Positions 52,889 to 61,699 of a stretch of DNA of 64,000 bases are shown here, piece by piece. The position numbers and the translations under genes are program-made. This DNA comes from Saprospiraceae bacterium (GTDB lineage: Bacteria > Bacteroidota > Bacteroidia > Chitinophagales > Saprospiraceae): contig JABSSL010000097.1 in the NCBI GenBank assembly GCA_013214355.1, positions 1-64,000 on the forward strand, in the 5' to 3' direction. The notes below the pieces were generated by a model. It had not been told where the DNA came from and did no database searches. It saw only the letters and a program-made list of their open reading frames with translations. Position 1 is the first letter of the stretch, and each line of letters starts with the position of its first letter.

Positions 52889-54488
52889 ACGCGACTTTTT
52901 GCTGGCTTTTGATTTCAGATGCTACACGAGCCATTGCATCGGAGTATAGCTCTCCTTTCTTTCTACGCGCCTTAACCTCAGCATGAAATAACTTCAAAGC
53001 CTTTGGCTGCTTCTCAAGTTTTTGCACGAGGTCTCCACATTCTTTGTACAGCTTTTTCCATTTATCCGATTGGGCAGTGGTACAGGTCCCTTCAAATGAG
53101 CACTTCAATAGTTCCCGGTAGGATTTTAGACAAATAGTGTATTGCTTTTCCCCTTTAGTAGTATAGACCTGCTTCATCCGGGCTTCCTTGACTACGACAG
53201 AGTAGGAGCCCCTTGCTGGTGCATCTACTGTATCCAATTTGAAGGAGTCCACACAAAGGCGATAGTATTTGCGATTACCTAGGAAAGTAGTGAGTCCCGA
53301 TAAACCAGCATAGTCCGCCACTTCCAGGATGATTTCTTGTTTATCTCCCTTAGTTCGCATAACCTTAGTAATTTTCCTACTACTTTGACTCTTGTTCCAC
53401 CTCTCAGCCTCATCCAGAAAGAATTTGATGACCTTACTAACCCTACGACCAGTTTCGGCCTCATCCAGACTACAGACTGCTCGCTTAGCGCGAGGCTTAG
53501 GATTCTTATTGCTTGCCTGCACCGGCTTTGTTGGCTTGAGCTTAGGTTTGCTGGCAGTTCTTGGTTGGGGCTTTGATTCCTGTTCTTTAGCCTCAGCCTT
53601 TAGTTGATCCAATTCCTTAGTTACTTTTTCCAGATCGGACTCAAGCTCCTGTATTTTGGATTGCAGGCCTGTATTCGCTTGCTCTAAACCGGTTATCGAT
53701 TGTTTCTCTGTGGATAGCTGCTTCTCTAGCTCTTGGATCTGCTTCTGAAGTGCTTTATTTTCCTCTTCCTTGTGCTTTAGCTCCTTGTGCTGATCTACCG
53801 TAGTGCCTTCATTACATTTCTTATTGAAGGAGGTAGGATTCATGATGAAGACAGGATAGCCCTTATCGTCAAAAATCAAATATTCTCCGGCCTGAGCTTG
53901 AACCTGTATGGAGGCAGAGCCCGTTCCTTTCAGGCTCACGAAGGTAGGTGCATCTATCTTTTTGATATAGTGCTGACAGTGCATTACTATGGGCTGCAGA
54001 TTTGCTACCGACACCTTGTTCTTCCAACTAAAGGCTGATTTTAGAACAGATTTAGGGGTATCGGAGGGCTTCTCTGGAGTAGATTTAGCTTCCGGCGCTT
54101 TTGCTTCTGGCTTCTTCTTCGATTTTTCTCCTTTGGGCAGATGGACAAAGATAAAGGAATAGGCATAGTCCTCAGCTTTAGCTGCTTCAACCCCCATCTC
54201 TACGGCTGCTTGTTCTAGCTTAGCAAGCTTGGCCTCATATTCCTTTTGTCGGAGGCTAGAGAAATACGCCTGAGTAAGGCCCTGATACTTGGGAGCCATG
54301 GCAGCGTAGAAGTCCTTCTTTAGGACTTTCTTTGGAGTAGGTGTGTCAACTTCTTCCAACTCAGCTAGCTTAGCCTTAGCAATCCTCAAAGCCTCCTCGA
54401 TATTTGGCTTAATCTCTTCTGGCGTTGAAGGATTTGCCAACGTTTTTTCCATGGTGGCAATCTTGCCTCTTATTTCTTGAGCTGTCAT
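52887..54488 (-). CDS. Island protein with central coiled coil, unknown function
   Basis: A 533-aa soluble protein with no family I recognise. It has a short helical N-terminal segment (IRGKIATMEKTLANP, residues 6-20, continuing to 45), a mixed domain at about 55-115, a Lys/Pro/Ala-rich linker (118-147), a folded part with EYLIFDDKGYPVFIM (202-216), a 70-residue coiled coil (about 232-304), a second Lys/Pro linker (305-338) and a C-terminal domain of about 195 residues (338-533). It is the last gene of the minus-strand operon, 13 bases after the helicase gene. Its long linkers and coiled coil suggest a scaffold or DNA-associated partner of the helicase. The N-terminal helical motif resembles one at the C-terminus of the helicase. 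Confidence 0.75.
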   Translation of the reverse strand: MTAQEIRGKIATMEKTLANPSTPEEIKPNIEEALRIAKAKLAELEEVDTPTPKKVLKKDFYAAMAPKYQGLTQAYFSSLRQKEYEAKLAKLEQAAVEMGVEAAKAEDYAYSFIFVHLPKGEKSKKKPEAKAPEAKSTPEKPSDTPKSVLKSAFSWKNKVSVANLQPIVMHCQHYIKKIDAPTFVSLKGTGSASIQVQAQAGEYLIFDDKGYPVFIMNPTSFNKKCNEGTTVDQHKELKHKEEENKALQKQIQELEKQLSTEKQSITGLEQANTGLQSKIQELESDLEKVTKELDQLKAEAKEQESKPQPRTASKPKLKPTKPVQASNKNPKPRAKRAVCSLDEAETGRRVSKVIKFFLDEAERWNKSQSSRKITKVMRTKGDKQEIILEVADYAGLSGLTTFLGNRKYYRLCVDSFKLDTVDAPARGSYSVVVKEARMKQVYTTKGEKQYTICLKSYRELLKCSFEGTCTTAQSDKWKKLYKECGDLVQKLEKQPKALKLFHAEVKARRKKGELYSDAMARVASEIKSQQKVA

Positions 54489-54501
54489 GATATGTTATTG
54501 T

Positions 54502-57500
54502 TTATAGAAATTCTAATGAAACTTGAAGACCTTGCAAGACTTGCTTCATCTGGTCCTTCTTAGATTTATCTTCAGTAAACTCCAAGGCTACGGTTATACC
54601 TTCAATAGCCTGTTGAAGCTTTTGCTTGGAATCATTCTTATCCACCTGAATAGGCTTGGCCTTTGGCTTTGGCTTTGGAGCAGGGGGAATAGCCTTTAGT
54701 CCGACCACTGGTTTCTCTCGGCCTTTTTCAACCATTTCAGCTAGTGGTAACCAGCTAGGATCCTTCGGTTTGGTGAAGTAGGATGGGTAGGCTTGCTGTA
54801 GAGCCTCCGGAAGGTACTTTGGCGTCCAGTTGAAGTCTAGCTCAGGGCCAAAGGTCATTTTCTCAGAAAGTCCCTTTATTTCTGATAAGGAGGAATACCC
54901 CAGTTCTGACATCTGGGTATCACCATTCAAAATCACGTAACCAAATAAAGAGTCCTTTTGATCCCATTCCAAGACAAACCAATCCGTACCTCCATAGAAA
55001 AAGTGAGCATGGACTATGTAGTAATCTTTGGTTCGTTCTGTTCCATCCAGGAGTTTTGCACTTTGGCGTTTAGGTATGGCTTGTACTTGTTCATCTAAGG
55101 GCTTTATTGCGCTTCGCAGATAAGCAGGGCCATCATCGTCGAGGCTAAGACTTCTCACGGTCTTTAGTTGAGGTCTAGGCATGAAGGATCTAAGCGTCCT
55201 AGACATGGCGTATTCGCTAGTTTCAATTACTACCGCTTTTTGCTCTTGCAGTGCAATGACTTGACCTGACTTAATCTCCTGGACTCGACCATAGATATCA
55301 CAGCTATGGATCCCGTACTTACAATCCAAGAGATAATTCAGTCGCTGGAATTCCGTGACCCTCTGAACAATAGATCTGCTATCGGCCTTTTCTTTAGCTT
55401 TTAACTCGGTAAATTCCTTTACTTTTTTAGACTTGTTCTCAGGAGAGATCTCTTTCCTGATCTGCTCTTGGATATCAGCTTCTCTTTTCTGAAACTGCTC
55501 GATCACAGGCGTGTAATCATCATGGATCGTCAGCTTATACCGGCTTAGAATCCTATCCTCGATAGCTTTGAGTTTTTTGGCAGTCCGGATATGCTGATCT
55601 ACCGTTTGCTTAATCGTATATCTGTCAGCAATCCTAGCCAGATTGGCATATGCTCTAGCCATCCGATACATGGACTTAGTATCAGTCAACTCCATGCTTT
55701 GCACTTTCAGCTTTTTCTCCTGTGGAACCTGCCAATCATATGAAGCCCTTCCTTCCTTTATCCGCTGCACTAAATCCTGTAGGTAGGATAGCTTAGTATC
55801 AAAGTTTTGTTTTAGCTGTGATACGATACTCAGCTGAGACAGACTTCCTTGGACTACGGAAAGCTCAATTTTCAATGAACTGACCACCTCCTCAATTGCG
55901 TACTGGGCCAGGCCTTCTGGATCATTGATCAAGCCCCGTTTTAGTTCCTCAGCATTCAGCTCAGATTCCTCGAACATCTTTGTCCCATCAGATTTGGCCC
56001 AAATGCTATTTAGCCTAGACATTTTCTCTGAGAGCTTCTGCCAAGTGAAAATATCTGAGCTGTTCTCAAGAAGTGGGACTACGATGCGGACATGCGAGAA
56101 CTTATTACCAAATCGCCATATCCTTCCAAAGAGCTGGTGAAGATCTGTTGGATTCCAATCCAGATAACATACATAAATGGTAGATCCATGCTTTTGAAGA
56201 TCTACACCTTCTCGCATGGTAGAGGAGCCTATGATTACCTTAATAGAGCCATCTAAAAAGCCCTCCTTTATCTTTTCTCGCTTTCCCTTTGAAACCTTGC
56301 CGTAGAAGATCTCTACTTCGCTTTTCTGGAAGCCAACATTCTCAATGAGATACTGTTTTATATGGCCAAACCACTCCGTGCCTCGATCGGAGTAGATGAT
56401 TTGCCCGGACACCGGGCTTTTCTGCATTTCATGATAGGCCTTGACCGTCCGGATACACTCTACCGTATACTTGAGCTTTGGTGAACCATCGATAAATACC
56501 TCAGGAGTGATGTTTTCTGTGTTGAATACAGACTCATCTTTAAATCGCAGCGCATAAGGAGAAAAAGTAACTGCTCTGGCAGCATTCAATGCAATTAATA
56601 TGCGACCATCGACTTTACCTGATTTATCTACTGGATAGTAATCATACAATTTGCTACCATCCTTCGATTCTGCGGCAAATTTGGTGATTTCGTCTAACCA
56701 TTGCTGCTGTAGATCCGTTGGTCGAATCTTAGTCTGAACTACATACTCTGCTTCTAGGGGCACACCTTTATCATCACGATCTAATGGGAGTATTATCTTT
56801 TCAGGCCGTTGAATATTGGCATCTTCACCTGTTTTGTAGTTGATCGATCGTAAAATCATACTTTGCAGCGTAGGTAGATTCAAATAACCTCGAATCACAG
56901 GATTAGGCTTGAATTTACCGGCAGCTGTCCAGGTATCTTCAATAGTCTCGTCGATGAAGGTGATACAGAACTGAGCGATGTTGTATACATCAAAGTCCTT
57001 GAGGCCTTCGTAGTCGTACAAGGCCATCATAGAATAGATTTCTGTTGCTCTGTTTGTAAAAGGAGTAGCAGTTAAGCCAAAGGTGTTTCTGAGATTGTTC
57101 TTATCATGGATGTAGCTATTAAGCATGAACAGCGAAAGAGCTCTACCAGAAGGAGCTGAGGAGGATCCACTCAAGAAGTGCTTTTTCTCTCGATCGCCAT
57201 CCTTGCCTATGTCACCTTTAACCTCCATGAAAAGGTTGCGGAAGTTGTGAGCCTCATCCACAAATATGGCATCAATGCCCATGTCCTCAATATCCAATTC
57301 GGTTCCCTCCAGTGCTTTATCTACCCACTGCTCCGCTCTTTGTTCTACGATAGCCTGCTCTCTACCTGATTCACCTTGACTTAATGCAGTCTTTAGGCGC
57401 TCTGCCAGGCCTTGCTCTGTATCCTCTGAAAATCCAATCTTTACTAGGCCTTCATAAGTGACCATGGTAATGGAATACTCCGCTACTTGCAAAGTAAGGC

Positions 57501-59181
57501 CTGCATTATCCACAGCTCTTTCGATATATTTAGCTCCTAGATTATCGTAGTCATTGATCTTAATCTGAGGCAGGATCCCTTCTGCAATAAGCGCCCCTTT
57601 TTTCACCTTTTTCCCCTTGTAGGTCATGTTTTTAGAAGCAAAAACACCATTGATCTCTGCAATCCACTTTTTGTACACCTTTTGTGGGACAACTACCAGG
57701 GCTCTACGAAAAACTCCTTTAGAGAACCCGTCTGCTATACCTAAGATGGAGGTCATCGTTTTGCCAACTCCTACATCATACGCTACAATCCCCGTTCCTC
57801 GGGAATTACAAAAGGCTACGCCTTCGCGTTGAGCTGGCCGAATGGCCAGTTTACCTCCTTTGAATTTACGAGAGATCTCAAAACCGATAGGAATCTTATG
57901 GTAAGGAATAGGCACATAGTTATTTCGCTTACTATTCCACAAGCCTGCAATTCGATTCTTATCTTCTCGCGTGAGCATTTCAATAAGAAACTTATCAAAT
58001 AGAATTGCCCCCAGTACTGAGGTATTCCTTCTGATACCGGCCTTCTCATTTTCCTTAGTTCCTCTTTCAAATCGATCCTTCTGGATCCAGTACTTATAAA
58101 TGTCCCGAGCCGGTGCATACTTGCGATCGATGGTCAGCTCCTCATTACTAAGGTTCCATAAGTAATTGAAATAGAAAATAGATCCGATCGAAGTATTTTC
58201 ATTGATTGGAGAGCCATCAGTCAATTCTCTGATTTCGATATCATCCCAGATCTTATCGAATGGAGAAAGATGGAGCTTATTACGCTCATCATCCGTTATG
58301 ATTAGGGTCTTAGGTTTGATGGCTTCCAATCCTTGTAGTTGTTCCTGGTAACCTTGTTCACCGACCACGGCCTTGATCTGATCTTCTTTTTCTTTCAGAT
58401 CTCTGATCTTTTGGTAGATATTACCTGAATAGTAGAGTGGATGAGGAATAAATTCATGGCTATCATAGGCCACTAGTCCTTGTTGATGCCAGGCATTCCA
58501 ATCTGGTTGTTCTACCAAGTAAGTAGCCCAATCATTGCCACGAATGACCTGCGGATCATACAGCCCTTTTTGAACCTGAAAGGTTATCCACACTTTAATC
58601 TCCTCTTCACTAATGGTATAGGTCCTTTCCTGGCCGGTCTCATCCTTGTACTCCACATTTGTGTTGTACTTGCGGATGGTATCTCCTAGGCATTGCAAGT
58701 CTTCCGAGCATACCCCTTTTTGGGTCTGCCGGTCCTCTTGTTCCTGCTTAGTAAGTATGATGGCTTGCTCTATTTTGGCCAAGGGAGCTTCAAGTACTTT
58801 TTGGATAGGGGCTGGGACAAAGTGCTCAAATCGCTTTACCTGTGGAGCATCGATGCTAATCAATATATCTTGAATAGTCCCTACAATCTTAGGAGAGGGT
58901 TTTCCAAATGCATCTGTGTACAGCTTACCGGTTCCAGATCTATCCTTGTATTGGCCAATAACCTTTTCTGGATGGCTATCAAACCATGCGGATCCGAATG
59001 AGGGAGCAGCCATGGCCACTTGGAATTCCTTGCCATAGATCAAGTCCTTCTCACCAGAGGCTAAGGTTTGTACCTCGATAACAGATCGATCATACTGTTT
59101 GTGTCCATCTTTGATAAAATATCGATCAGGTCCTTCTTGGAAAAGCTGTCTTCCGTCGGAATTGTATCCAATAAATTTCAT
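54502..59181 (-). CDS. Large SNF2/SF2 helicase of mobile elements
   Basis: A 1,559-aa protein. The first 450 residues are of unknown fold (with LHLSPFDKIWDDIEI near 303-317). The helicase core has motif I D-V-G-V-G-K-T (469-475), motif II with DEAH (642-645), motif III with T-A-T-P (704-707), motif V V-I-I-G-S-S-T-M-R-E-G-V-D-L (982-995) and motif VI H-Q-L-F-G-R-I-W-R-F-G (1015-1025). This is the arrangement of SNF2/DEAD-type helicases that sit beside or inside DarB-like DNA methylases in phages and conjugative elements. The C-terminus has a short duplicated helical motif (EGITVALEF, then QGLQVSLEF). It likely translocates on DNA. It is the third gene of a four-gene minus-strand operon after the methylase and a 66-aa protein. 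Confidence 0.88.
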   Translation of the reverse strand: MKFIGYNSDGRQLFQEGPDRYFIKDGHKQYDRSVIEVQTLASGEKDLIYGKEFQVAMAAPSFGSAWFDSHPEKVIGQYKDRSGTGKLYTDAFGKPSPKIVGTIQDILISIDAPQVKRFEHFVPAPIQKVLEAPLAKIEQAIILTKQEQEDRQTQKGVCSEDLQCLGDTIRKYNTNVEYKDETGQERTYTISEEEIKVWITFQVQKGLYDPQVIRGNDWATYLVEQPDWNAWHQQGLVAYDSHEFIPHPLYYSGNIYQKIRDLKEKEDQIKAVVGEQGYQEQLQGLEAIKPKTLIITDDERNKLHLSPFDKIWDDIEIRELTDGSPINENTSIGSIFYFNYLWNLSNEELTIDRKYAPARDIYKYWIQKDRFERGTKENEKAGIRRNTSVLGAILFDKFLIEMLTREDKNRIAGLWNSKRNNYVPIPYHKIPIGFEISRKFKGGKLAIRPAQREGVAFCNSRGTGIVAYDVGVGKTMTSILGIADGFSKGVFRRALVVVPQKVYKKWIAEINGVFASKNMTYKGKKVKKGALIAEGILPQIKINDYDNLGAKYIERAVDNAGLTLQVAEYSITMVTYEGLVKIGFSEDTEQGLAERLKTALSQGESGREQAIVEQRAEQWVDKALEGTELDIEDMGIDAIFVDEAHNFRNLFMEVKGDIGKDGDREKKHFLSGSSSAPSGRALSLFMLNSYIHDKNNLRNTFGLTATPFTNRATEIYSMMALYDYEGLKDFDVYNIAQFCITFIDETIEDTWTAAGKFKPNPVIRGYLNLPTLQSMILRSINYKTGEDANIQRPEKIILPLDRDDKGVPLEAEYVVQTKIRPTDLQQQWLDEITKFAAESKDGSKLYDYYPVDKSGKVDGRILIALNAARAVTFSPYALRFKDESVFNTENITPEVFIDGSPKLKYTVECIRTVKAYHEMQKSPVSGQIIYSDRGTEWFGHIKQYLIENVGFQKSEVEIFYGKVSKGKREKIKEGFLDGSIKVIIGSSTMREGVDLQKHGSTIYVCYLDWNPTDLHQLFGRIWRFGNKFSHVRIVVPLLENSSDIFTWQKLSEKMSRLNSIWAKSDGTKMFEESELNAEELKRGLINDPEGLAQYAIEEVVSSLKIELSVVQGSLSQLSIVSQLKQNFDTKLSYLQDLVQRIKEGRASYDWQVPQEKKLKVQSMELTDTKSMYRMARAYANLARIADRYTIKQTVDQHIRTAKKLKAIEDRILSRYKLTIHDDYTPVIEQFQKREADIQEQIRKEISPENKSKKVKEFTELKAKEKADSRSIVQRVTEFQRLNYLLDCKYGIHSCDIYGRVQEIKSGQVIALQEQKAVVIETSEYAMSRTLRSFMPRPQLKTVRSLSLDDDGPAYLRSAIKPLDEQVQAIPKRQSAKLLDGTERTKDYYIVHAHFFYGGTDWFVLEWDQKDSLFGYVILNGDTQMSELGYSSLSEIKGLSEKMTFGPELDFNWTPKYLPEALQQAYPSYFTKPKDPSWLPLAEMVEKGREKPVVGLKAIPPAPKPKPKAKPIQVDKNDSKQKLQQAIEGITVALEFTEDKSKKDQMKQVLQGLQVSLEFL

Positions 59182-59193
59182 GTCAGCTTAGTT

Positions 59194-59394
59194 TTAACTG
59201 GCAGATAGTTCTTGCTCCAATTCAGCCAAAGCGGTTTGTACCGAAACCGCCTCTTTTCCTTTGTTTATTTGAATCAAGACCAGCTCCTCCAGGCGGGGAA
59301 AGTTTTGATCACGCAATCCACACACATTCGGGTGGGTATCGCAAATCAGTTGTTCGGCCTCTGTTTTAATTAGCGCTTGTAATTCTTTGAGCAT
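59194..59394 (-). CDS. Small helical island protein
   Basis: A 66-aa protein from the ATG at 59394, one base after the methylase stop. The longer frame (to 59496) overlaps the methylase gene and is rejected. It is rich in Leu and Glu (MLKELQALIKTEAEQL, LEELVLIQINKGKE, ALAELEQELSAS) and contains two cysteines (C17 and C24). No family is recognised. Its place between methylase and helicase suggests a small subunit or adaptor for those enzymes. Confidence 0.7.
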   Translation of the reverse strand: MLKELQALIKTEAEQLICDTHPNVCGLRDQNFPRLEELVLIQINKGKEAVSVQTALAELEQELSAS

Positions 59395-59395
59395 C

Positions 59396-60130
59396 TTATT
59401 TCTTTTTAAGTACCACGATATCGGTTTGAATATCGGTTTGAGAAAAAATGCCGTTAGGCAGTCGGTAAGCATCAAGGAGTTCTGATTTCTGGTCAATCAG
59501 CTCCTGAGGTTTTGTTTTCTGGCCGTTAAGGAAAGCAGAAGGAATGATATAGATGAGTAGGCCTCCTGGCTGGAGTAGATCCAGACCTCTAGATACAAAG
59601 TAGTCCACATAGGTATTAGCCTTAGTAACTCCCTTTTCCTTGTTGGTGAATTTACCAGCAAAGGCTCCATAGGGGGGATTACCAATTACCAATTCATACT
59701 TAGCCTGAAAGGGTCTGGCGTTTCCCCGTCGATCGACAAATAACTCGTTGAAGTACTGATTAAGAATAGTGAAAGAAGGAAAGTTTGCCTGAGCAATCAG
59801 AAAGGAGGTCTTATCCAGTTCTATGGCCGTCAGATCTGTCTCAGGAGAGAAGTAATGTAAAAAGCGACCGATGCCGCAGCTGGGTTCCATAACTGGGCCT
59901 CCTTGGTAACCGTACTTTAGGGCTAGTCCTACCATTTTTTCTACTACCTCGATAGGTGTGTAGTACTCATAGAGGCCTCTTTCCTTGGCCAAACTAGTAT
60001 CACGGTTCCACATACCGCCATAGCCCACGTACTTGTTGACGTAAGCGATATCTTGCTCAGTATAAGTTGTGGATTTTTCAAGTACGAACCGCTCGATTTC
60101 GCGGTTCAATTCAAAGCTGAATTTGCTCAT
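59396..60130 (-). CDS. N6-adenine DNA methyltransferase (DarB/ICE type)
   Basis: A 244-aa class I methyltransferase. The N-terminus has VNKYVGYGGMW (31-41), a GYGG/GWGG motif typical of mobile-element methylases fused to helicases, then EYYTPIEVVEKMV (55-67). The SAM-binding motif I is EPSCGIGRF (82-90), with the acidic residue in AIELD (102-106), and the catalytic motif is N-P-P-Y (151-154), indicating adenine-N6 methylation. No target-recognition domain of its own is visible; it may rely on the helicase or another subunit. It is the first gene of the minus-strand operon. In related systems methylase and helicase are often one polypeptide; here they are separate. Confidence 0.92.
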   Translation of the reverse strand: MSKFSFELNREIERFVLEKSTTYTEQDIAYVNKYVGYGGMWNRDTSLAKERGLYEYYTPIEVVEKMVGLALKYGYQGGPVMEPSCGIGRFLHYFSPETDLTAIELDKTSFLIAQANFPSFTILNQYFNELFVDRRGNARPFQAKYELVIGNPPYGAFAGKFTNKEKGVTKANTYVDYFVSRGLDLLQPGGLLIYIIPSAFLNGQKTKPQELIDQKSELLDAYRLPNGIFSQTDIQTDIVVLKKK

Positions 60131-60242
60131 TTTGCACCGTAGTTATGGTGCTGTCCTATTGAATAGACTCAAATATAGCTAAAAATTGCCTTTTAAGCAA
60201 TTTACTTAATCTTACTAAGGACGGCTTGCTCGAATACTAAGG

Positions 60243-60270
60243 ATTGGTCAATTGCTATAAATTGACCAAT
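60243..60270. promoter_or_regulatory. Perfect 11-bp palindrome in a divergent promoter region
   Basis: ATTGGTCAATT (60243-60253) and AATTGACCAAT (60260-60270) are perfectly complementary across GCTATA. It lies between the divergent methylase operon (start 60130) and pentapeptide gene (start 60334), a natural operator position for the island XRE regulator or another repressor. Confidence 0.6.
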
Positions 60271-60333
60271 ACAGCAAGTGGTTACTTACATATCAACTGC
60301 TTTTATTACATTAGTCATCTCAATCTTACCCCA

Positions 60334-61320
60334 ATGAATCAATTCCTACAATACTTCGGTCTCATCTGCTTAATCCTCATTGTTGTATTTATTTTTCTTC
60401 GCCTGATTTTCGGCAAAAAGTGGCAACGTAAAGTAGCCTGGGTAATTCTTGTTGGGCCAGGGTTAATGGGAGCTAGTAAGAAGCTGGCGGATGAACTGCC
60501 TAACAAGGTCAAAAAGGAAACATTGGCTGAGGTGGCCACTTATGCTTTTATGCGGCTTACTCGAATTGGTCTGATTGGGCTAGCCATAGCCATCATTCCC
60601 ATTGCATTATTATGGATTCAAAACAATAAGATAACAGAGCAGAACTACCTGATTGAATCACAACGCAGAAGTTCCTTGGTGCTGTTGATGAATAATGTTT
60701 TGACAGATCTGAGTAAGGAGATTGAAAAACAGAGAGAAGGAGAAGAATCTGTTGCCTTGGTTAAACAGGATTCCATTGGTTATGGCATATCTATGCCACT
60801 AATTGGTAGAATTGCTTCACTTAGTCAAGGCTTGCTGCCCTATCGCTTTTTAGTGGATGGAAAGTTGACAGAGAAAGAGTATAGTATTGAGCGAGGGCAA
60901 TTGCTTTTAGCATTGGTCAAAAGTGGATTGGATTTCGGCTCACTTAATAGTATTATTGCAACCTCAAAATTTGAAGCTGCTTATTTAGAAGAGGCAAGCC
61001 TTAGCTGGACCAACCTTAGCGGGGCAAACCTTGACGGGGCAAACCTTAGCAAGGCAAACTTTAACATGACAGACCTTAACTCGGCAAACCTTAAAGGGGT
61101 AGACTTTGGTGGGGCAAGCCTTAGAGGGGCAGATCTTCGCGGAGTAGATCTCCGCGGAGCAGATCTTCGCGGAGCAAATCTTCACCGGGCAGATCTCCGC
61201 GGAGTAGACCTTAGTATGATTAGAAGTCTATTTGAAACAGAAGGGTTAGATCCAAAACTAAAACAAAAACTAGAAAAGGAAAACCCGTGCCTATTTACAG
61301 GAAAGGGATGTGGTGGATAA
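60334..61320 (+). CDS. Membrane-anchored pentapeptide-repeat protein
   Basis: A 328-aa protein from the ATG at 60334; the in-frame extension to 60244 overlaps the palindrome and is disfavoured. Two membrane helices lie at about 4-25 and 71-90, followed by a short helical region and a PYRFLVDGKLTEKEYSIERGQLLLALV-type segment. Residues about 219-290 are pentapeptide repeats of A-(D/N)-L-x-x form (LSGANLDGANLSKANF through LRGADLRGVDLS). The repeats form a right-handed square beta-helix; the membrane anchor puts this in or at the inner membrane. It is divergent from the methylase/helicase operon and could be part of the island system. Confidence 0.88.
   Translation: MNQFLQYFGLICLILIVVFIFLRLIFGKKWQRKVAWVILVGPGLMGASKKLADELPNKVKKETLAEVATYAFMRLTRIGLIGLAIAIIPIALLWIQNNKITEQNYLIESQRRSSLVLLMNNVLTDLSKEIEKQREGEESVALVKQDSIGYGISMPLIGRIASLSQGLLPYRFLVDGKLTEKEYSIERGQLLLALVKSGLDFGSLNSIIATSKFEAAYLEEASLSWTNLSGANLDGANLSKANFNMTDLNSANLKGVDFGGASLRGADLRGVDLRGADLRGANLHRADLRGVDLSMIRSLFETEGLDPKLKQKLEKENPCLFTGKGCGG
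61015..61215 (+). repeat. 15-bp tandem DNA repeats coding for pentapeptides
   Basis: About 13 units of 15 bases with a ggxgcaxaccttxac-like or agatcttcgcggagc-like consensus. The last six are nearly identical, and CTCCGCGGAG palindromes occur at 61150-61159 and 61195-61204. Near identity suggests recent unit duplication and possible length variation. Confidence 0.75.
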
Positions 61321-61444
61321 TAGATGACAAATAGAAGCAAGCTCACTCCAGTACAGCTAGAGTAGTTCATGAGATTATCATCAAAATAAGTAAACCCCAT
61401 AACCTTTACCAGGCTTGGGGAAAGGTCCCTTCTGAACGGAATAA

Positions 61445-61672
61445 CTACTGGTTTCTCAGTTTTTCCAACTCATCGGATAGGTCATCGAGGCCTTGCAAAT
61501 CTTCCTGAATTGTGTCTAGGTCGAGCACATGGGAATTAGATCCCAAAAAAAGAGAAATTCTTCTGATGCAATCGAGGAAAAAGTTGGATTTCGCCTTCAA
61601 TGTTTTGTTATCGCAATAGAGTTTTTCACTATCAGATGCTACATCCTGTCGCGTTGTTTTCTGTTTGGCCAT
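61445..61672 (-). CDS. Small protein with acidic helical C-terminus
   Basis: A 75-aa protein from the ATG at 61672 (an earlier ATG at 61693 adds seven residues). The N-terminus is basic (MAKQKTTRQDVASDSEK), and the C-terminal part is an amphipathic acidic helix (LDLDTIQEDLQGLDDLSDELEKL). No family is recognised. Two cysteines and an NFFLDCIRRISLFLG stretch are in the middle. It converges with the pentapeptide gene and may be the last gene of the island on this side. Confidence 0.6.
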   Translation of the reverse strand: MAKQKTTRQDVASDSEKLYCDNKTLKAKSNFFLDCIRRISLFLGSNSHVLDLDTIQEDLQGLDDLSDELEKLRNQ

Positions 61673-61699
61673 GAATGGTTTAGTTTTATTCAATCAACC

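Noticed and set aside
57178-59001. Several plus-strand frames of 60-100 codons opposite the helicase gene
   Set aside because: They mirror the helicase coding sequence and show no independent features.
59395-59496. N-terminal extension of the 66-aa island protein
   Set aside because: It lies wholly inside the methylase gene in another frame.
52887-60130. Assignment of the island operon to DISARM or BREX
   Set aside because: A methylase and a helicase are shared with those systems, but DrmA/DrmB/DrmC, PglZ, BrxC and similar genes are absent.
61015-61215. CRISPR-like repeats
   Set aside because: The 15-bp units are in frame, have no unique spacers and code for pentapeptide repeats.
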